From contig NZ_QICJ01000003.1 in NCBI RefSeq assembly GCF_003201105.1, forward strand, positions 477,665-541,664: DNA of 64,000 nt, in the 5' to 3' direction. Below the pieces are notes generated by a model. That model was not told the DNA's origin and did no database searches. It worked only from the letters and a program-made list of their open reading frames with translations. Of the stretch, positions 44,231 to 53,913 are shown piece after piece. Made by a program: the position numbers and the translations under genes. This DNA comes from Dyella sp. AtDHG13. GTDB taxonomy: Bacteria > Pseudomonadota > Gammaproteobacteria > Xanthomonadales > Rhodanobacteraceae. The stretch's first letter is position 1. Every line of letters begins with the position of its first letter.

Positions 44231-45238
44231 TTGAGTCGTCTCCCAAAGAACCGCCAGGGCGCCACGCCTGCCGCCAGCCTCACCATGGCGGATCTGGCCA
44301 AGGTGGCCGGCGTATCGAAGATCACCGTTTCGCGGGCCTTGAGCGACAGCCCGCTGGTGAATCGCGAAACCCGCGAGCGCCTGCAGCAGCTCGCCCACGA
44401 GCTGGGCTACAAGCTCAACGTCAGCGCGCGCAACCTGCGCCTGCGCCGCAGCCATACCGTGGCGGTGATCGTGGAGATGAAACCCTCGCACGACCGCACC
44501 ATGTTCGATCCTTATCCGCTGGTGCTGCTGGGCGGCATTTCCCAGGAGCTGACGGCGCACGGCTACAGCGTGCTGCTCACCACGAGGCAGGGCGCGACCG
44601 CCGCGGCGGTGCAGGCGGCCGACGGTTTGATCCTGCTGGGCCAGGGTTCGCGCCAGGACGCGGTGCGCCGCTTCGACAAGCTCGGCCTTCCGATGGTGGT
44701 GTGGGGCGCGCCGGGCGACGAGCACGTGGTGGTGGGCAGCGACAACCGCCAGGGCGGCCATGCGGTGGCGGAGCATTTCATCCGCCTCGGGCGCCGCAAT
44801 CCCGTGTTCGTGGGCAACCCCAACCATCCGGAGATCTTCGAGCGCCTCACCGGCTTCGTGGATGCGCTGACCGCCCACGGCATCAAGCCGCTACTGATCC
44901 GCCGCGACGAATTCACCCTGGCCTCCGGCACGGACGCCATGCATTCGCTGATGGATCGCGGCGTGCCGTTCGACGCCGTGTTCGCGTGCAGCGACCTGCT
45001 GGCCATGGGCGCCATCCGCGCGCTCAATCAGCTGGGGCGCAGCGTGCCCGGCGACGTCTCGGTGGTGGGCTACGACGACATGCCGCTCGCGGCGAGCTTC
45101 CTCCCGCCGCTGAGCTCGGTGCGCCAGGACTGGCAGGAAGGCGGCACGCTGCTGGCGCGCAAGGTGCTGGCGATGATCAACGACGAGCCCGAGCAGTCGG
45201 AAACCCTGCCGGTGGAGCTGATCGTTCGCGAAACCTGA
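44231..45238 (+). CDS. LacI-family regulator of the GH65/GH37/sulfatase operon
   Basis: A 335-residue LacI-type repressor. The helix-turn-helix reads LTMADLAKVAGVSKITVSRAL (residues ~17-37), followed by the hinge with ARNLRLRRSHTVAVI and a periplasmic-binding-protein-like sugar domain (VSVVGYDDMPLAASFLPPL near the end). The start is uncertain. TTG at 44231 gives a normal 16-residue lead, whereas the ATG at 44285 would begin inside the helix-turn-helix. It is divergent from the GH65-mutase gene with the palindromic operators between, so it most likely represses that operon and possibly itself. Confidence 0.9.
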   Translation: MSRLPKNRQGATPAASLTMADLAKVAGVSKITVSRALSDSPLVNRETRERLQQLAHELGYKLNVSARNLRLRRSHTVAVIVEMKPSHDRTMFDPYPLVLLGGISQELTAHGYSVLLTTRQGATAAAVQAADGLILLGQGSRQDAVRRFDKLGLPMVVWGAPGDEHVVVGSDNRQGGHAVAEHFIRLGRRNPVFVGNPNHPEIFERLTGFVDALTAHGIKPLLIRRDEFTLASGTDAMHSLMDRGVPFDAVFACSDLLAMGAIRALNQLGRSVPGDVSVVGYDDMPLAASFLPPLSSVRQDWQEGGTLLARKVLAMINDEPEQSETLPVELIVRET

Positions 45239-45255
45239 GGAGCGAGAAGTGTGAG

Positions 45256-45344
45256 GAGCGAGAAGTGAGTGAAGAGGAGTGAGCAGTGAGAGAAAAGCGC
45301 GCGCTCGCTAGCTCTCTCTCACTACTCACTCCTCTTCACTCACT
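45256..45344. repeat. AGTGAG-rich dispersed inverted repeat, copy 1
   Basis: Arms 45264-45292 and 45316-45344 match as inverted repeats at 28 of 29 positions. A 28-nt block starting at 45256 is identical to one starting at 52862. It fills the gap between the convergent lacI and pilS genes and may act as a 3'-end structure for both. Confidence 0.75.
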
Positions 45345-45352
45345 CCTGGCTC

Positions 45353-46999
45353 TTAGCCTGCAGCGGCGGCGTCGCCGGTGGCCTTGCCGATCCGTGCGGG
45401 CGTCAGCACCAGGCGGAAGCAGCTGCCGCCGCCGGCCACGCGCACGTATTCCAGCGAGGCCTGGTTGGCTTCGCTCATCTGGCGGGCGAGATAGAGGCCC
45501 AGGCCCGTGCCGTATTCGTGCGTGGTGTAGAACGGCTCGAAGATCTGCGCGGCGACCTTGGGCGCGATGCCGGGGCCGCGATCGATCACTTCCAGAATCG
45601 GCACGCCGTGCTCGCCGTGGCGCGCCACCACCATCACGCGGGCGGGCTCGCCGGGCAGGCGGCCATAGCGCAGCGCGTTCTGCACGAGGTTCCACACCAC
45701 CTGCTGCAGCTGCTGCGGGTCGGCCACCGCGGCCACCGGCGTGCTGGCCTGGATGACGCGCAGGGAGCCCTCGCCCAGGTCGTTGCCCTGGCGGTACTCG
45801 TCCACGAACTGGTTGGCCCAGGTGCCCAGGTCCAGCGTTTCCGGGCGCGAGCGTTCGCGCCGCGACAGTTGCAGGATGTTCTCGATGATCTCGTTCAAGC
45901 GCACGCAGTGGTTGTTGATGATCTCCACCATGCGCTGGTCGGTGGGCGGCAGGTCGTCCGACTCGGCCAGCAACTGCGCGGAATAGCGGATCGCCGCCAG
46001 CGGGTTGCGGATCTCGTGGGCAATGGATGCGGACAGCCGGCCCAGCGAGCTGAGCGTGAGCTCCTCCGCGCGGCGCGACACCAGCGAGGTGTCGTCGAGG
46101 AAGATCAGTACGTGCGAGTCGTCGTTCGGCGCCAGTCGGCTGAAACGCGGCACCACTTCGGGCACGCCGTCGGCCAGCTGGGTGGCCGACTCGTCCAGCT
46201 TGCCCGAGGTCATCCAGTGATAGAGGCGGCGGGACAGTTCCGGCGCCACGCGGCCCAGGTCGCGCTGATCGGCGGCGGGGTTGCCCAGCAGCATCCAGGC
46301 CGATTCGTTCATCTGGTGGATGCGGTTGGCGTCGTCCACCAGCATCACGCCGGTCTTCATGCGGCGGATGATCAGCTCGTTGACCTGCGCCAGGTTGGCC
46401 AGGTCGACGCCGCGCTGCTCGGCCAGCGCCTCGGTGGCGCGGATCTGCCGGCTCAGCACGTAGCACAGCACGGTGATGGCGAAGTAGGCGAGGCCGAACA
46501 GGCTCGATTCGAGCAGCTCCCGGTCCATGCCGGCCTGCCCGTGCTGCACCTCGATGACCGAGTGGCCGATGACGCCCAGCGTGGCCAGCGCCGCGAAAAA
46601 GCACGACAGGCGCAGCGGCAGGATCAGCGCGCCCGCGGCCAGGTTCACCGCCAGCATCATGGCGATGCCGATGCGTGCATCGTGCATGGTGATGATGGCC
46701 AGCACCGCCGCGATGATGTCCACCACCAGCGCACCCGACACCGCCCAGCGGATCCACGGCGTGGAGCGCCGGGTCAGCGAGAGCGTGCCCAGCGCGAACA
46801 GCAGGAACAGCACCGCCACGCCGCGTGCCAGCCCGACGTCCGGCAGCTTGGGCCAGCCCAGGGTGTTCGGGCTCAGCGCCAGGCCGGTATAGACCAGCGC
46901 CTGGGCGAGCCGGAAGCAGTTGAGGAACAGAAGCTCGTGCCGCGCCGCTTCGGGAGCCGGGCGTGCGGTGGGGTAGGCGGACTGCACGGTGCTGGACAC
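45353..46999 (-). CDS. pilS: PilS-type membrane sensor histidine kinase
   Basis: A 548-residue kinase. About six hydrophobic helices fill the N-terminal ~200 residues. A PAS-like domain follows ([26 protein letters not shown]). The HisKA domain has phospho-accepting His near residue 327 ([23 protein letters not shown], spanning ~321-343), and the HATPase has [19 protein letters not shown] and [12 protein letters not shown]. This is the layout of PilS, the sensor that controls the PilR activator of type IV pilin genes. It lies beside sucC (divergent), as remembered for related Xanthomonadaceae, but its partner pilR is about 15 kb away beyond the sugar operon. Confidence 0.87.
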   Translation of the reverse strand: MSSTVQSAYPTARPAPEAARHELLFLNCFRLAQALVYTGLALSPNTLGWPKLPDVGLARGVAVLFLLFALGTLSLTRRSTPWIRWAVSGALVVDIIAAVLAIITMHDARIGIAMMLAVNLAAGALILPLRLSCFFAALATLGVIGHSVIEVQHGQAGMDRELLESSLFGLAYFAITVLCYVLSRQIRATEALAEQRGVDLANLAQVNELIIRRMKTGVMLVDDANRIHQMNESAWMLLGNPAADQRDLGRVAPELSRRLYHWMTSGKLDESATQLADGVPEVVPRFSRLAPNDDSHVLIFLDDTSLVSRRAEELTLSSLGRLSASIAHEIRNPLAAIRYSAQLLAESDDLPPTDQRMVEIINNHCVRLNEIIENILQLSRRERSRPETLDLGTWANQFVDEYRQGNDLGEGSLRVIQASTPVAAVADPQQLQQVVWNLVQNALRYGRLPGEPARVMVVARHGEHGVPILEVIDRGPGIAPKVAAQIFEPFYTTHEYGTGLGLYLARQMSEANQASLEYVRVAGGGSCFRLVLTPARIGKATGDAAAAG

Positions 47000-47300
47000 C
47001 TGGCGGGCTCTCGTCGGTCGGAGGGCGGTTTCATCCAGTATAGACGGGGCTTTACCGGCGCGTGGCGGGCGCCCGTCGCCCCTTGCCGAAATGCCCCTCG
47101 GTCACCCCGCCCCTTTCCAACCGGGGCCGCTGCTGCGAAAATACCGGGCCGTATTGCGCGGTTTTCGTCATGTCGACAGGCCTGACGGCGGCGCACTGCA
47201 TCCGGCAGCGCAGGCTTTACTCCGCCGTCGTTCCCCTGACCGTACGGATCACCCACAGTCCGTCACGGCCGCCATGTTTCCCCGTACTCTCGAGGTATCC
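47000..47300. other. Divergent intergenic region pilS / sucC
   Basis: 301 bp with no credible ORF. It must hold the promoters of pilS and sucCD. GAGG at 47292-47295 is the sucC ribosome-binding site. I see no convincing operator or RNA structure. Confidence 0.6.
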
Positions 47301-48464
47301 ATGAATTTCCACGAGTACCAGGCCAAAGAATTGTTCGCGAAGTACGGCATCGCCGTGCCGCCGGGCAAGGTCGCCAACTCTCCCGATGCCGCTGTCGACG
47401 CCGCCAAGCACCTTGGTGGCACGCAGTGGATGGTCAAGGCACAGATCCACGCAGGCGGCCGCGGCAAGGCCGGCGGCGTCAAGTTCTGCAAGAGCCTCGA
47501 CGACGTGCGCGCAGCTGCCAAGGGCATGCTGGGCACCAACATGGAAACCTACCAGTCCGCCGGCCGCGCGCTGCCGGTGAACCTGGTGCTGGTCACCGAC
47601 GCCACCAACATCGCCAAGGAACTCTACCTGTCGATCCTGGTGGACCGTGACACCAAGTCCATCTCGTTCATCGCCTCCAAGCACGGCGGCGTGGACATCG
47701 AGCAGGTCGCCAAGGACACCCCGGAAGACATCCACACCATCGTGGTGGATTTCGTGGAAGGCCTGCAGCCCTACCAGTGCCGCCAGCTCGGCTTCGCCAT
47801 GGACCTCAACGCGAAGCAGGTCGGCCAGCTGACCAAGATCATGCTGGGCCTGTACAAGCTGTTCAACGAGAAGGACCTGTCGCTGGTCGAGCTCAACCCG
47901 CTCGCCATCCTCGAAGACGGCAACCTCGCCGCCCTCGACGGCAAGGTCAACTCCGACGACAACGCCGAATTCCGCCACCCGGACCTGGCCGCCATGCGCG
48001 ACCTGACCCAGGAAGACGCCGCCGAGGCCGCTGCCGTGCAGCACAACCTCAACTACGTGACCATGGACGGCACCATCGGCTGCATGGTCAACGGCGCGGG
48101 CCTGGCCATGGCCACCATGGACGTGATCAAGCTGGCGGGCGGCGAGCCGGCAAACTTCCTCGACGTCGGCGGCGGCGCCACCAAGGAGCGCGTCACCGAG
48201 GCGTTCAAGCTCATCCTCTCCTCCGACAAGGTGAAGGCCATCCTGGTCAACATCTTCGGCGGCATCGTGCGTTGCGACCTGATCGCCGAAGGCATCATCG
48301 CGGCCGTGAAGGAAGTGGGTCTGAAGATCCCCGTCGTGGTGCGCCTGCAGGGCACCAATGTGGAGCTGGGCCGCGAACTGCTGGCCAACTCCGGCCTGGC
48401 GATCACGCCGGCCGACGATCTCAACGATGCGGCGCAGAAAGCCGTGGCTGCGGCCAAGGCCTGA
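47301..48464 (+). CDS. sucC: Succinate--CoA ligase (ADP-forming) subunit beta
   Basis: A 387-residue ATP-grasp subunit, near the 388 of E. coli SucC. It makes succinate and ATP from succinyl-CoA in the citric acid cycle together with SucD. The start [20 protein letters not shown] is the family N-terminus, and the GAGG six bases before the ATG confirms it. ATP-grasp features include [17 protein letters not shown] near residue 45, ELNPL near 200 and the C-terminal domain motif [11 protein letters not shown]. SucD follows after 14 bp. Confidence 0.98.
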   Translation: MNFHEYQAKELFAKYGIAVPPGKVANSPDAAVDAAKHLGGTQWMVKAQIHAGGRGKAGGVKFCKSLDDVRAAAKGMLGTNMETYQSAGRALPVNLVLVTDATNIAKELYLSILVDRDTKSISFIASKHGGVDIEQVAKDTPEDIHTIVVDFVEGLQPYQCRQLGFAMDLNAKQVGQLTKIMLGLYKLFNEKDLSLVELNPLAILEDGNLAALDGKVNSDDNAEFRHPDLAAMRDLTQEDAAEAAAVQHNLNYVTMDGTIGCMVNGAGLAMATMDVIKLAGGEPANFLDVGGGATKERVTEAFKLILSSDKVKAILVNIFGGIVRCDLIAEGIIAAVKEVGLKIPVVVRLQGTNVELGRELLANSGLAITPADDLNDAAQKAVAAAKA

Positions 48465-48478
48465 GGAGCAAAAGAACC

Positions 48479-49351
<873 letters not shown>

Positions 49352-49375
49352 GCCGTCGGGTTTTACCACCGATAG

Positions 49376-49406
49376 AAAAAGGGCCGCAGCGATGCGGCCC
49401 TTTTTT
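49376..49406. terminator. Bidirectional terminator after sucD
   Basis: A perfect 8-bp stem, GGGCCGCA at 49381-49388 pairing with 49393-49400, has a 4-nt loop, six T after and five A before. It serves sucCD and the convergent regulator gene. Confidence 0.92.
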
Positions 49407-49427
49407 GTGCGCGGCAGATCGACTGCC

Positions 49428-50327
49428 TCAACGCACCTGGCGCAGCCCTTTTCTGGCCGCCTGCAGCAATGCCTCCGTCACCGTCGTCAACGTGCTCGAA
49501 CGAATCGCCCAGCTCTGCCAGTACAGCGGCACGTCGAGCCAGCGGTTGGGGGCGATGGGCTTGACGCGGCCTTCAGCGATGGCCTTCTCCAGCATCGATT
49601 CGGGCGCCATGGCCCAGCCCAGGCTGAGTTCGGCGCCTTCCATGAAGGCGGTGGAGGAGGGCACGTAGTGCATGGGTGGCATGAGCTTCGCGCGCGTGAC
49701 GCTGTGCATGAAGCGCCATTGCAGCGCGTCCTTGCGGTTGAACACCAGCATGGGGGCGTTGCCGAGTGAGGCGGCGCTGAGGCCCGCCGAAAAGTGGCGC
49801 TTCACGAAGGCGGGCGAGGCGACGGGCAGGTAGCGCATCACGCCGAGCTTCTTCACGCTGCAGCCTTGCACGGGCTGGGATTCCGCCGTGATGGCGCCGA
49901 GCACGGAGCCGTCGCGCAGCAGGTTGGTGGAATGGTCCTGGTCTTCCACGCGGATGTCGAACAGCAATTGATGCGCATCGTGCAGTTGGGCCAGCGCGGC
50001 GAGGAACCAGGTCGCCAGCGAGTCGGCGTTGACGCCGATGGCGACGGTGGTGGGGCCGCTGTCGTCCGGGCCGATGTGGAAGTCGTTCAAGGTTTCCGCT
50101 TCCAGCAGGCGCATCTGCTGCACGCTGCGCAGCAGGCGGCGGCCGGCCTCGGTGGCTTCGCAGGGCGTGCGCCGCAGGATCAGGATCTGGCCGAGCCGGT
50201 CCTCCAGCGCCTTGATGCGCTGGGAGATGGCCGATGGCGTCAGCGACAGGCGCTGGGCCGCGCCGTCGAAACTGCCCTCGTCGAGCACGGCGGCAAAGGC
50301 AGCCAGCTGGGGATTGAGCAGGCTCAT
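49428..50327 (-). CDS. argP: LysR-family regulator, ArgP/LysG type
   Basis: A 299-residue LysR-type regulator. The N-terminal helix-turn-helix has LSLTPSAISQRIKALEDRLGQ (residues ~27-47), followed by the LysR effector domain. The sequence LNPQLAAFAAVLDEGSFDGAAQ is of the ArgP/LysG subgroup, which senses lysine and arginine. That fits its position divergent from a LysE/ArgO-type exporter. It probably activates the exporter when basic amino acids accumulate. The ArgP name rests on similarity and context. Confidence 0.85.
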   Translation of the reverse strand: MSLLNPQLAAFAAVLDEGSFDGAAQRLSLTPSAISQRIKALEDRLGQILILRRTPCEATEAGRRLLRSVQQMRLLEAETLNDFHIGPDDSGPTTVAIGVNADSLATWFLAALAQLHDAHQLLFDIRVEDQDHSTNLLRDGSVLGAITAESQPVQGCSVKKLGVMRYLPVASPAFVKRHFSAGLSAASLGNAPMLVFNRKDALQWRFMHSVTRAKLMPPMHYVPSSTAFMEGAELSLGWAMAPESMLEKAIAEGRVKPIAPNRWLDVPLYWQSWAIRSSTLTTVTEALLQAARKGLRQVR

Positions 50328-50360
50328 ATGCGGTTTCTCCAGCCCGGATCGGGGCGCGAC

Positions 50361-50403
50361 ATTAGAACAACTAATCCACGCTAAGGATATTTAGTTTTAC
50401 TAA
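50361..50403. promoter_or_regulatory. Candidate LysR/ArgP binding sites in the divergent promoter
   Basis: Two short AT-rich palindromes lie in otherwise GC-rich DNA: ATTAG-N5-CTAAT at 50361-50375 and TTAGT-N3-ACTAA at 50391-50403. They sit 34 bp from the regulator start and 49 bp from the exporter start. The T-N11-A style symmetry suits LysR-type regulators. Confidence 0.55.
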
Positions 50404-50451
50404 CTAGGACGTCCAGGTCAGAGTGGCCGTCTTTTTCCTGGGGGGCATTCC

Positions 50452-51069
50452 ATGGACTTCACGCCTTATCTTGCGGGTCTTGCCGCTGGCGCGGGGCTGA
50501 TCATCGCGATCGGCGCGCAGAACGCGTTCGTGCTGCGCCAGGGTTTGCAGCGGCACTACGTAGGTTCCGTGGTGCTGGTGTGCATCCTGGCGGACGTGAG
50601 CCTGATCCTGCTGGGCGTGGGCGGCATGGGGCTGGCGGTCAAGGAGCATCCGGGGCTGTTGCAATGGCTGCGCTATGCGGGTGCCGCTTTTCTCGCGGCC
50701 TATGGCGCCATGGCCCTGAAGCGGGCATGGCAGGGCGAAAGCGGGTTGCAGCCGGCGGGCGATGGCACATTGAGCCGTGGCCGCGTGGTGGCGGCGTGTC
50801 TCGCGTTCACCCTGCTCAACCCGCATGTGTACCTGGACACGGTGGTGCTGCTCGGCAGCCTGTCCACCCATTACGAAGGCGACGCGCGCTGGGTGTTCGC
50901 GGCCGGTGCGTGCACGGCGAGCGTGGCGTGGTTCCTCTCGCTGGGCTACGGCGCCCGCCTGCTGTTGCCGGTGTTTCGCAGCCCCAGGGCGTGGCGGCTG
51001 TTCGATGTGGCCATCGCGTTGTTCATGCTGACGCTGGCGGTGATGTTGCTGCGCCAGCCGGTGGGGTAA
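50452..51069 (+). CDS. LysE/ArgO family basic amino acid exporter
   Basis: A 205-residue membrane protein with about six helices and the LysE-family opening LAAGAGLIIAIGAQNAFVLRQGL. The LLNPHVYLDTVVLLG block is also characteristic. It exports arginine and/or lysine to prevent toxic accumulation. It is divergent from the ArgP-like regulator, the standard pairing. ArgO or LysE cannot be decided without phylogeny. Confidence 0.92.
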   Translation: MDFTPYLAGLAAGAGLIIAIGAQNAFVLRQGLQRHYVGSVVLVCILADVSLILLGVGGMGLAVKEHPGLLQWLRYAGAAFLAAYGAMALKRAWQGESGLQPAGDGTLSRGRVVAACLAFTLLNPHVYLDTVVLLGSLSTHYEGDARWVFAAGACTASVAWFLSLGYGARLLLPVFRSPRAWRLFDVAIALFMLTLAVMLLRQPVG

Positions 51070-51226
51070 GTCGCACTGAGGGACAGTAAGGACAGCAGGC
51101 GCGCGCGGCGGGGAGCGTGCCGGCCACCGGATGCTGCACGACAGGACGTGACGGGAACAGGCGCCCGCCGCCTGACGAAGGTTGCTCGGGTACAATTTCA
51201 GGCCCCAGGCAACGGATTCCGATGGC

Positions 51227-52858
51227 ATGTCTTCACTACGCTTCGCGCTTGCGCAGTTCGATTTCCCGGTAGGCGCGGTTGCGGCCAATGCGGCCAAGGT
51301 GGGGGATCTGCTGGCGCAGGCGCGCGATGGCGGCGCGGCGCTGGTGGCGTTTCCCGAGCTCACCCTGAGCGGCTATCCGCCGGAAGACCTGTTGCTGCGC
51401 CCGAGCTTTCTCGCCGCGTGCCAGTGCGAACTCAACGCGCTCGCGGGCGCCACCAACGGCGTGGCCGCGCTGGTCGGTCATCCGCACAGCCAGGGCGAGG
51501 TCTACAACGCCGCCAGCCTGCTGCGCGGCGGCGCCATCGAGCTGACCACGCACAAGCAGGCCCTGCCCAACTACGGCGTGTTCGACGACAAGCGCTATTT
51601 CCGCCCCGGCAGCGACAGCGCCGTGGCTATGATCGATGGCGTTCGCGTGGGCATGATCATCTGCGAAGACATCTGGGAGCCCGAACCCGCGGCCAAGGCG
51701 GCGGCTGCCGGCGCCGAGCTGATCGTGGTGATCAATGCCTCGCCGTGGGACGACGCCAAGCAGGCCGGCCGCGAGGTGGTGCTGACCGCGCGTGCGCTGG
51801 AAACCGGCTGCGCCATCGCCTACGTGAACATGGTCGGCGGACAGGACGAGGTGGTGTACGACGGCGGCTCCCTGCTGGTGAATGCCGACGGCAGCATCGC
51901 CGCGCGCGCGCCGAGCTTCGTCGACGCCATGCTCTGGGCGGAATTCGACAGCGAGACCCGCACGCTGCGCTCGGACAACTGGCCGGTCGCGGCGGATGCC
52001 TCCCACGAGGCGACCTTGTACGCGGCGCTGGTGCGCGGCATTCGCGACTACATCGAGAAGAACGGCTTCCCGGGTGTGCTGCTCGGGCTTTCCGGCGGCA
52101 TCGATTCCGCGCTGACGCTGGCGCTGGCCGTGGATGCCCTGGGCGCCGACCGCGTCACCGCCGTGATGATGCCCACGCGCTACACCTCGCAGTTGTCCTT
52201 GGACGGCGCGCGCGCGCAGGCCGAACAGCTGGGCGTGGACTACCACATCATCGGCATCGAGCCGATGGTCGACGCTTTCCTCGGCGCGCTCACGCCAGCC
52301 TTCGCCGGCAAGGCTGCGGACACCACCGAGGAAAACCTGCAGTCGCGCACCCGCGGCGTGACGCTGATGGCGCTGTCCAACAAGCATGGCCGCCTGCTGC
52401 TGTCCACGGGCAACAAGAGCGAGATGGCGGTAGGCTACGCCACGCTCTACGGCGACATGTGCGGCGCCTATGCACCGCTGAAGGACGTCTACAAGACCGT
52501 GGTCTATCGGCTGTCGCGCTGGCGCAACGAGCACGCCGCGCGCCTGGGTGAACCCGAGGCGATTCCCACCGCGGTGATCGACCGCCCGCCCTCGGCGGAA
52601 CTGCGCGACAACCAGACCGACCAGGATTCGCTGCCGCCCTACGACGAACTGGACGCCATCCTCGCGCGCTTCATCGAAGGCGAGCAGTCGCAGGCGGAAA
52701 TCGCCGAGCAGGGCTTCCACGCCGACACCGTGCGCCGCGTGGTGCGGCTGGTGCTGCTCAACGAATTCAAGCGTCGCCAGGCCGCACCGGGCCCGCGCGT
52801 GACCACGCGGGCATTCGGGCGCGAGCGGCGGTATCCGATCACGTCGGGGTGGAAATGA
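51227..52858 (+). CDS. nadE: Glutamine-dependent NAD(+) synthetase
   Basis: A 543-residue two-domain enzyme that amidates nicotinate adenine dinucleotide to NAD. The N-terminal nitrilase-type glutaminase domain shows the Glu-Lys-Cys triad (FPELTLSGYPPEDLLL, LPNYGVFDDKRYF and MIICEDIWEP). The C-terminal synthetase has the PP-loop LGLSGGIDSALT near residue 290 and LLSTGNKSEMAVGY. The ATG at 51227 begins the usual MSSLRFALAQFDFPVG; a TTG 45 bases upstream gives a non-homologous lead. A TACAAT box at 51191-51196 may be a -10 element. Confidence 0.97.
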   Translation: MSSLRFALAQFDFPVGAVAANAAKVGDLLAQARDGGAALVAFPELTLSGYPPEDLLLRPSFLAACQCELNALAGATNGVAALVGHPHSQGEVYNAASLLRGGAIELTTHKQALPNYGVFDDKRYFRPGSDSAVAMIDGVRVGMIICEDIWEPEPAAKAAAAGAELIVVINASPWDDAKQAGREVVLTARALETGCAIAYVNMVGGQDEVVYDGGSLLVNADGSIAARAPSFVDAMLWAEFDSETRTLRSDNWPVAADASHEATLYAALVRGIRDYIEKNGFPGVLLGLSGGIDSALTLALAVDALGADRVTAVMMPTRYTSQLSLDGARAQAEQLGVDYHIIGIEPMVDAFLGALTPAFAGKAADTTEENLQSRTRGVTLMALSNKHGRLLLSTGNKSEMAVGYATLYGDMCGAYAPLKDVYKTVVYRLSRWRNEHAARLGEPEAIPTAVIDRPPSAELRDNQTDQDSLPPYDELDAILARFIEGEQSQAEIAEQGFHADTVRRVVRLVLLNEFKRRQAAPGPRVTTRAFGRERRYPITSGWK

Positions 52859-52861
52859 GTA

Positions 52862-52953
52862 GAGCGAGAAGTGAGTGAAGAGGAGTGAGAAGTGAGAGAG
52901 GGCTGGTTAGCCCAGTGCTCTTCTCTCACTGCTCGCTTCTCGTTTCTCACTCC
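52862..52953. repeat. AGTGAG-rich dispersed inverted repeat, copy 2
   Basis: The 28-nt block at 52862-52889 is identical to 45256-45283. It is followed by a partly complementary arm at 52912-52953. As with copy 1, it fills a gap between convergent genes (nadE and bamD), just before a terminator. Confidence 0.75.
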
Positions 52954-52955
52954 AT

Positions 52956-52985
52956 AAAAAAAGCGGGCAGTGCCCGCTTTTTTTT
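52956..52985. terminator. Bidirectional terminator between nadE and bamD
   Basis: Stem GCGGGC at 52963-52968 pairs with GCCCGC at 52972-52977 over a 3-nt loop, with at least seven A before and eight T after that lengthen the stem. It is the likely end of bamD transcription on the minus strand. Confidence 0.88.
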
Positions 52986-53001
52986 CGCCCGCCTTTTTCG
53001 C

Positions 53002-53844
53002 TCAATGATGTCCGGAGAACGGGATCGCCTTGCGCAGGATCGAGGGCGCGTGCGGCCACTTCGGATCCTTCAGGTACGGGTGGTCCGGGTAGTTCAGGGC
53101 CAGCACCTGGCGCGTCTGGTCGGCGAGGTTCTTCTGGTCCATGCCCAGATAGCTGCGGGTGAGGATGGCCAGTGCGTCGCCGGTCTGCGGGGCCTGCTGG
53201 TAGTGCTCGATCACGTACTGCGAGCGGTCGGCGGCGGCCACGTAGGCGTTGTTGCGCAGGTAGAACTCGGCCACGTTGATCTCGAACTGCGCCAGCACGT
53301 TGCGCAGGTAGATCATGCGCTGGCGCGCATCGGCGGTATAGGCGCTGTCCGGGAAGCGGCGCGACAGCTCCGAGAAGTCGTCGAACGACTTGAGGTTGTA
53401 GCCCTGGTCGCGACGCGACTGGGCCTGGTTGCTACGCTGCAGCAGGCGCTCCATGGCGCCGCCCGTGCGGTCGAAATTGATCAGGCCGCGCAGGTAATAG
53501 GCATAATCCACATGCTTGTGGGTCGGATACGTCTTGATGAACCGGTTGACCGTGGAATACGCGTCATCCGGCTGGTTGTCCTTGTACTGCGAATAGGCCA
53601 GGTCGAGCTGGGCCTGTTCGTTGTAGTCGCCGGACGGGAAGCGCGCGATCAGTCGCTGGTACGCTTTCGTGGCTGCCGAGTAGTCGGCGTGCTCCATCGA
53701 GTCGTGGGCCTTGGCATACAGCTTGTCTACCGGCAGCGTATCGTTGGTGTCCCGCTTGTGGTGGAACATCGAGCATGCGCTCATCGAAAGAGCGATGGCG
53801 AGCACGACAAAAACTTTGAAAGCCGGCAGCTTGGTTACGCGCAT
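53002..53844 (-). CDS. bamD: Outer-membrane protein assembly factor BamD (lipoprotein)
   Basis: A 280-residue lipoprotein. The signal ends in a lipobox MSAC with Cys near residue 24, followed by TPR-type helices (YAKAHDSMEHADYSAATKAYQRLI, broken here at about residues 43-66). BamD is the essential TPR subunit of the BAM complex that inserts beta-barrel proteins into the outer membrane. Length and sequence fit the family. It is divergent from rluD with a 69-bp gap, the same arrangement as yfiO/rluD in E. coli. Confidence 0.95.
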   Translation of the reverse strand: MRVTKLPAFKVFVVLAIALSMSACSMFHHKRDTNDTLPVDKLYAKAHDSMEHADYSAATKAYQRLIARFPSGDYNEQAQLDLAYSQYKDNQPDDAYSTVNRFIKTYPTHKHVDYAYYLRGLINFDRTGGAMERLLQRSNQAQSRRDQGYNLKSFDDFSELSRRFPDSAYTADARQRMIYLRNVLAQFEINVAEFYLRNNAYVAAADRSQYVIEHYQQAPQTGDALAILTRSYLGMDQKNLADQTRQVLALNYPDHPYLKDPKWPHAPSILRKAIPFSGHH

Positions 53845-53913
53845 GAGAAGGGTTCAGATGTTTGAGCGAAAAGGGATGATAGCCGAAACCGCCGGGTGCC
53901 CGGGGGTACGGTC

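Noticed and set aside
45241..45350. AGTGAG direct repeats considered as a CRISPR array
   Set aside because: Units are short and irregular with no uniform spacers, and no cas genes are nearby; the structure is a hairpin.
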